From Fragilaria radians (Eukaryota > Bacillariophyta > Fragilariophyceae > Fragilariales > Fragilariaceae), in assembly GCA_900642245.1 (NCBI GenBank), contig CAAAJI010001327.1:1-10062 (forward strand): DNA of 10,062 nt. The letters are read 5' to 3'. Within the stretch, counting starts at the first letter, position 1. The number at the start of each line of letters is the position of its first letter. The notes under the pieces were generated by a model. The model saw only the letters and a list, made by a program, of their open reading frames with translations, was not told where the DNA came from and ran no database searches. This document shows, in pieces, positions 7,339 through 10,062 of the stretch. Position numbers and translations under genes: made by a program.

Positions 7339-8195
7339 AACAAAACATAGATCTATATTTTTGCAGAGTCTTCTTCACTACATAGTGGTGACTCTTCTAC
7401 TTCTGGGTGTTATTCGTCCCTTATGAGAAGAGTATAAACTTGGGTATGGCGTTCTGGATATAGGTCCTTGCAGAAAAAGTTAATCCTAATTACTCATAAA
7501 GGAATTCCAGATGTCCACCGAAATAATCCTCTGGAAATCCTATTTAAGTTAATAAATATATCTTTTCTAAAGGCTTAATCTCTGTCATGGGTCCTTGCTC
7601 CACATTACTTGAAAAGTTGATGCAGAAGCTCTTATGCTAGATCAAATAAGGTATTTGCTATGTAAACTTGCACCATATTCTAAAAAGGGATTTCCAATGT
7701 CACGTGCGGGAGAAAGAAACACTAGATACCTTGACAACAGTTTTCTTTCTTGAAGTTGAGTGCAAAAGCTACCATAATCTATCAAAAGTAACTTTAATCT
7801 GTTGTGGCCTCTTAAAATACGGGACAACGTATTGAAGTTATAGCGAAACTGGCCGCCAGATTTTGAAGCTATTATTGATGCTTCACTCAACCTTACTCAA
7901 ATTTGTACACCGGATTGGAAGTTCCAGTGAGTGAGCTTTCTTGTATTTTCCTTGTTCAAAAGTGTAAGTCACAGGTCCAATAGATGCACATAGATTGTAT
8001 GCAAACTGAAAAGATTACATATGCTGATATGCTGCATGATTAAAACGAATATCTCAACATTCGCAATAATCATGATTACTTTGTAGGTGGCTTTGATGAG
8101 CTAAAGATCAGAGAACGAGAATACATTTAGGAAGCAAGGCCGTTGGTAAGGTTGTGCCTACATCAGATACGTGGGTGCACAAGATTTGAATGAAG

Positions 8196-8222
8196 CTGGA
8201 TTAAACATTCTTGTTAATCCAG
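8196..8222. repeat. 9-bp perfect hairpin, 9-base loop
   Basis: ctggattaa (8196-8204) and ttaatccag (8214-8222) flank the loop acattcttg. The stem is perfect and compact. It lies in unassigned sequence about 240 bp beyond the 3' end of the minus-strand gene at 8465-9025, so it could fall in that gene's 3' flank. Confidence 0.65.
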
Positions 8223-8279
8223 AATGAAAATTAGGGATGACAAAATATGAAGTTAATTCTAGGTACTAGTCTTAATAAT

Positions 8280-8426
8280 CTACTGAACATGGATTCAAAG
8301 TATTCATAATCAAGTGCATTTCCAACTTAAGCGTATTATGCATGTTGATGCTGAAAGCTACTGAACATGGATTCAAAGTATGCATTAAAAATGCTTGTCC
8401 CATTTAAACGTATTAGGCATATTTAT
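8280..8426. repeat. Degenerate 78-bp tandem duplication
   Basis: Copy 1 is 8280-8357 and copy 2 starts at 8358. The first 24 bases (ctactgaacatggattcaaa plus gtat) are identical in both; the remainder matches at roughly two thirds of positions with one small indel (for example taagcgtattatgcat against taaacgtattaggcat). It sits just past the end of the minus-strand gene at 8465. The uneven divergence suggests partial gene conversion, or a duplication followed by drift in one half. Confidence 0.8.
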
Positions 8427-8464
8427 CTAACAATGGAAACTAGGAAAATGGAAGTGAATATGTA

Positions 8465-9025
8465 TCACCCTTTCATGACAATAATTTCGAACACAACATT
8501 TGACATAGCCTGTATAACATTACAAATATATGACCCAGATTTCACACTATTAATGGCTGGATAATCTGGAGGAGCATTTTGAATTCTTTCAATGAGCTTG
8601 CATATAGCTACACTTGCATGATGAACTCTTACGAGTCCTGGTAGAGCTCCTAAAGGTGGTCCAATTGGCGGGAATGGATTTTCCTGAAAATCTTCCATTC
8701 GTAACGTAGAATAGTAGTGGACGATTGAGTTTGCTTCTCTCATAATTGGAATGCCTAATGCATCTGGTGGACAAATACTCGAATTTGCAATATTGGGCGG
8801 AGGGTAAAAGGTAATCAAGACCGTTGGATCGATATCAACAGTTTTCCCCCACTCCTCTAATACTTCCCAAGCATCACTCTTATAATAGATGCCCAAGACT
8901 CCGAATAAATTTTCTCCATCTACTTTTTGAACAGTAGCTCCCTTTTCTTCTAATTCTTTCAAAAGCTGTTTCCGATTAGGAACACCTTGTCGCTTACTTT
9001 TAGTCCTCGTCCGAGTAGTATTCAT
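8465..9025 (-). CDS. Hypothetical protein, 186 aa, family not recognised
   Basis: The frame is open back to 9085, but the first codon there is TTG. The first ATG is at 9023-9025, preceded by A at -3, and is taken as the start; the stop is at 8465-8467. The N-terminus is strongly basic (RTRTKSKRQG), followed by a short charged helix-like stretch (KQLLKELEEKG, about 19-29). The middle has Trp-containing WEVLEEWGKTVDIDP and a Pro-rich segment, ENPFPPIGPPLGALPGL (about 114-130). There is no signal peptide or membrane segment, and only two cysteines. The basic start could suit nuclear or nucleic-acid contact, but that is inference. The last 28 or so residues, after PPDYPAI, look less constrained, so an unrecognised 3' intron could give a different C-terminus. 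It is transcribed divergently from the secreted-protein gene. Confidence 0.65.
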   Translation of the reverse strand: MNTTRTRTKSKRQGVPNRKQLLKELEEKGATVQKVDGENLFGVLGIYYKSDAWEVLEEWGKTVDIDPTVLITFYPPPNIANSSICPPDALGIPIMREANSIVHYYSTLRMEDFQENPFPPIGPPLGALPGLVRVHHASVAICKLIERIQNAPPDYPAINSVKSGSYICNVIQAMSNVVFEIIVMKG

Positions 9026-9456
9026 TGTCGAAGGATTTAAAACAGCGGCTTTTCTGGTCTTTTTGCAGAATAAGTTAAGTTTCAAAGTTTTGTGACGGAG
9101 ATTTTTATGGGAAGGGGGGGGTCTTAGCGAGATTCAACGGTATTATTGTGTAAGCAAGTAAAATCGTTAAATCCACGGTGTAATATACTGGTTGTTACCT
9201 TTAGGATTCGCTAGCTCCGACTGCAATGCTCCAATTCCCTTTTTTTTGACAAACCGAAAAATACAGGAGTTTTGCATTCACATCACTCTTATTCTCCAAA
9301 CAACGAAAAAGGAAGTTAACGTGATGCCTACTAGGCTGTAATCTTAGATCATCCCTTTACTTTCAAACTAACTAAAGAAGAAACCTTAAATCGACGTTGA
9401 TTGATCAAATCTCGTTTGAATTGAACGTGCCATTTACGTTTTCAAAATACTGCAAC
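9026..9456. promoter_or_regulatory. Divergent intergenic region between two genes
   Basis: These 431 bases separate two start codons pointing away from each other and must hold both promoters. Visible features are a run of eight G (9114-9121), which is C-rich on the strand of the left gene, and a run of eight T (9240-9247). No TATA box or defined transcription-factor site can be assigned with confidence. A shared bidirectional promoter is possible but not shown. Confidence 0.5.
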
Positions 9457-10062
9457 ATGAAAATTGAGGGCATTTTAGTAGGAATGGGTATTATTCTTCA
9501 TCCTTCCTTGTCTTTGGTTGAAAGTCCACGTTCAAAATTAACGAGGCAACAAATATTGAAACAGCAACGACGTCGACAAGAACAAGATCAACAAGAAGAT
9601 AACGACAAGGTAGAGCAAGAAGAGAACAACGCACAAAATGACATTGCTAAGTATGATTCTGAATATTATGCATCCTTAAAAGGACGTTTGAAGTTATCAA
9701 GACGCTGCAACTCCTCCATAGTTTATGTAGATCGAATTTATCTGACTTGTGACAGTCCTGGTGACGATGGAGAAGGCTATCGTCAATCCTCTCGTTGTAA
9801 GTATGGTGACGAGGCGCACATGTATCTTTTCTGTAAGTTTAATTCCATGGAGAAATTTACTCTTTGATCAAAAGAAACATCATTTTTCTCATTTCTTTCA
9901 AAAGACACCATAAGCGAACAATACAGTTGGTCGGGAATCGATGTATCTGTTGACGCGGGAGTTTTGGATAGTTTTGTGAACATTCAACCCTATACCGACC
10001 TATGTGGCTTAGATTCGATTACATACTTAGGCAACCCGGTTAATCAAATTTACAGCGATGGA
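9457..10062 (+). CDS. Probable secreted Cys-containing protein, 5' part, runs off the window
   Basis: The frame is open back to a TTG at 9397; the first ATG is 9457-9459, with A at -3. Residues 1-21 (MKIEGILVGMGIILHPSLSL and on) have the Lys plus hydrophobic core of a signal peptide. Residues about 30-62 are a Gln/Glu/Asp-rich low-complexity linker. A folded-looking module follows: RRCNSS (Cys84), YVDRIYLTCDSPG (Cys98), RCKYGDEAHMYLF (Cys114). The exon 1 frame hits a stop at 9865, but removing a 72-nt intron (9833-9904) restores it for 53 more codons to the window edge, with IDVSVDAGVLDSF and YTDLCGLD. From memory, proteins with CDSPG...CxYGDxA...DLC spacing recur in diatoms, likely secreted and of unknown function. 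The 3' end is outside the window. Confidence 0.72.
9833..9904 (+). other. Spliceosomal intron, 72 nt, phase 1
   Basis: The donor GTAAGT begins at 9833, and the acceptor AG ends at 9904 after a pyrimidine-rich tract (catttttctcatttctttcaaaag). The intron contains an in-frame stop (9865-9867). Splicing joins T of exon 1 to AC of exon 2, giving a Tyr codon and an uninterrupted frame to 10062. The upstream GTAAGTAT at 9797 also looks donor-like but lies within the Cys-Lys-Tyr-Gly motif and is judged coding. Confidence 0.75.

Larger units (their letters stand above)
7180..8280. other. Unassigned degenerate sequence upstream of the gag fossil
   Basis: No supportable gene. By position this should include the 5' leader and LTR of the minus-strand copia element, but no LTR ends or primer-binding site were recognised. 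An 82-codon minus-strand open frame at 7642-7890 begins with TTG and has no ATG, so it is not taken as a gene. Related short segments occur at 7498-7518 and 7684-7703 (aaaggaattccagatgtccac against aaagggatttccaatgtcac), with similar flanking words, suggesting an old internal duplication. On the plus strand around 7990-8120 a frame interrupted by stops (YADMLHD, NEYLNIRNNHDYFVGGFDEL) has a protein-like composition but no family I can name. Confidence 0.4.

Noticed and set aside
7642..7890. 82-codon minus-strand open frame as a possible gene
   Set aside because: It begins with TTG, contains no ATG, matches no family I know, and lies in repeat-like degenerate sequence.
3960..8280. LTRs, primer-binding sites, CRISPR-like arrays and tRNA genes
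   Set aside because: I looked for paired TG...CA ends, initiator-tRNA complementarity, regularly spaced repeats and GGTTCGA-type T-loops in this stretch and found none I would defend.
8367..8564. Plus-strand ORF with a true ATG overlapping the repeat and the unknown gene
   Set aside because: Its second half is antisense to the 3' end of the intact minus-strand gene and its first half is the tandem duplication.
9797..9804. Earlier splice donor GTAAGTAT in the secreted-protein gene
   Set aside because: Using it would remove the KYGDEA motif that looks conserved, whereas the donor at 9833 keeps it and restores the frame.

Overview
This window looks nuclear, eukaryotic and most likely from a diatom or close stramenopile. 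That is inferred from a 72-nt GT-AG intron, a secreted Cys-rich protein of a type I associate from memory with diatoms, and retrotransposon fossils whose gag and RNase H motifs resemble diatom Ty1/copia lineages. The base composition is AT-rich. There are no bacterial operon features: genes are widely spaced, and starts have purines at -3 rather than Shine-Dalgarno sites.

Layout. (1) 56-3505, minus: an intact, intron-free gene for a 1149-residue multi-cold-shock-domain RNA-binding protein of the UNR/CSDE1 type, including a SUZ-C-like tail. (2) 3506-3960: its upstream leader and promoter. (3) About 3960-8430: a retrotransposon graveyard with no intact gene. Three decayed pieces can be read through their stops and frameshifts: a Ty3/gypsy pol fossil on the minus strand (about 3960-5100), a Ty1/copia RNase H C-terminus on the plus strand (about 5930-6240), and a Ty1/copia gag on the minus strand (about 6680-7180). 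The rest, mainly 5100-5930, 6240-6680 and 7180-8280, is unassigned apart from short direct and inverted repeats and a 78-bp tandem duplication. (4) 8465-9025, minus: a short intact gene of unrecognised family (186 aa). (5) 9026-9456: a divergent intergenic region. (6) 9457 to the window end, plus: the 5' part of a gene for a probably secreted protein, with one intron at 9833-9904, continuing beyond the window.

The three real genes show no evident shared pathway. UNR-type proteins bind mRNA in the cytoplasm and affect translation and stability. The secreted protein would act outside the cell or in the wall. The middle gene is unknown, and its only visible link is the 431-bp divergent promoter it may share with the secreted-protein gene. 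I found no convincing new multi-gene system. The most informative content is the UNR-like protein and the layered retroelement remains.
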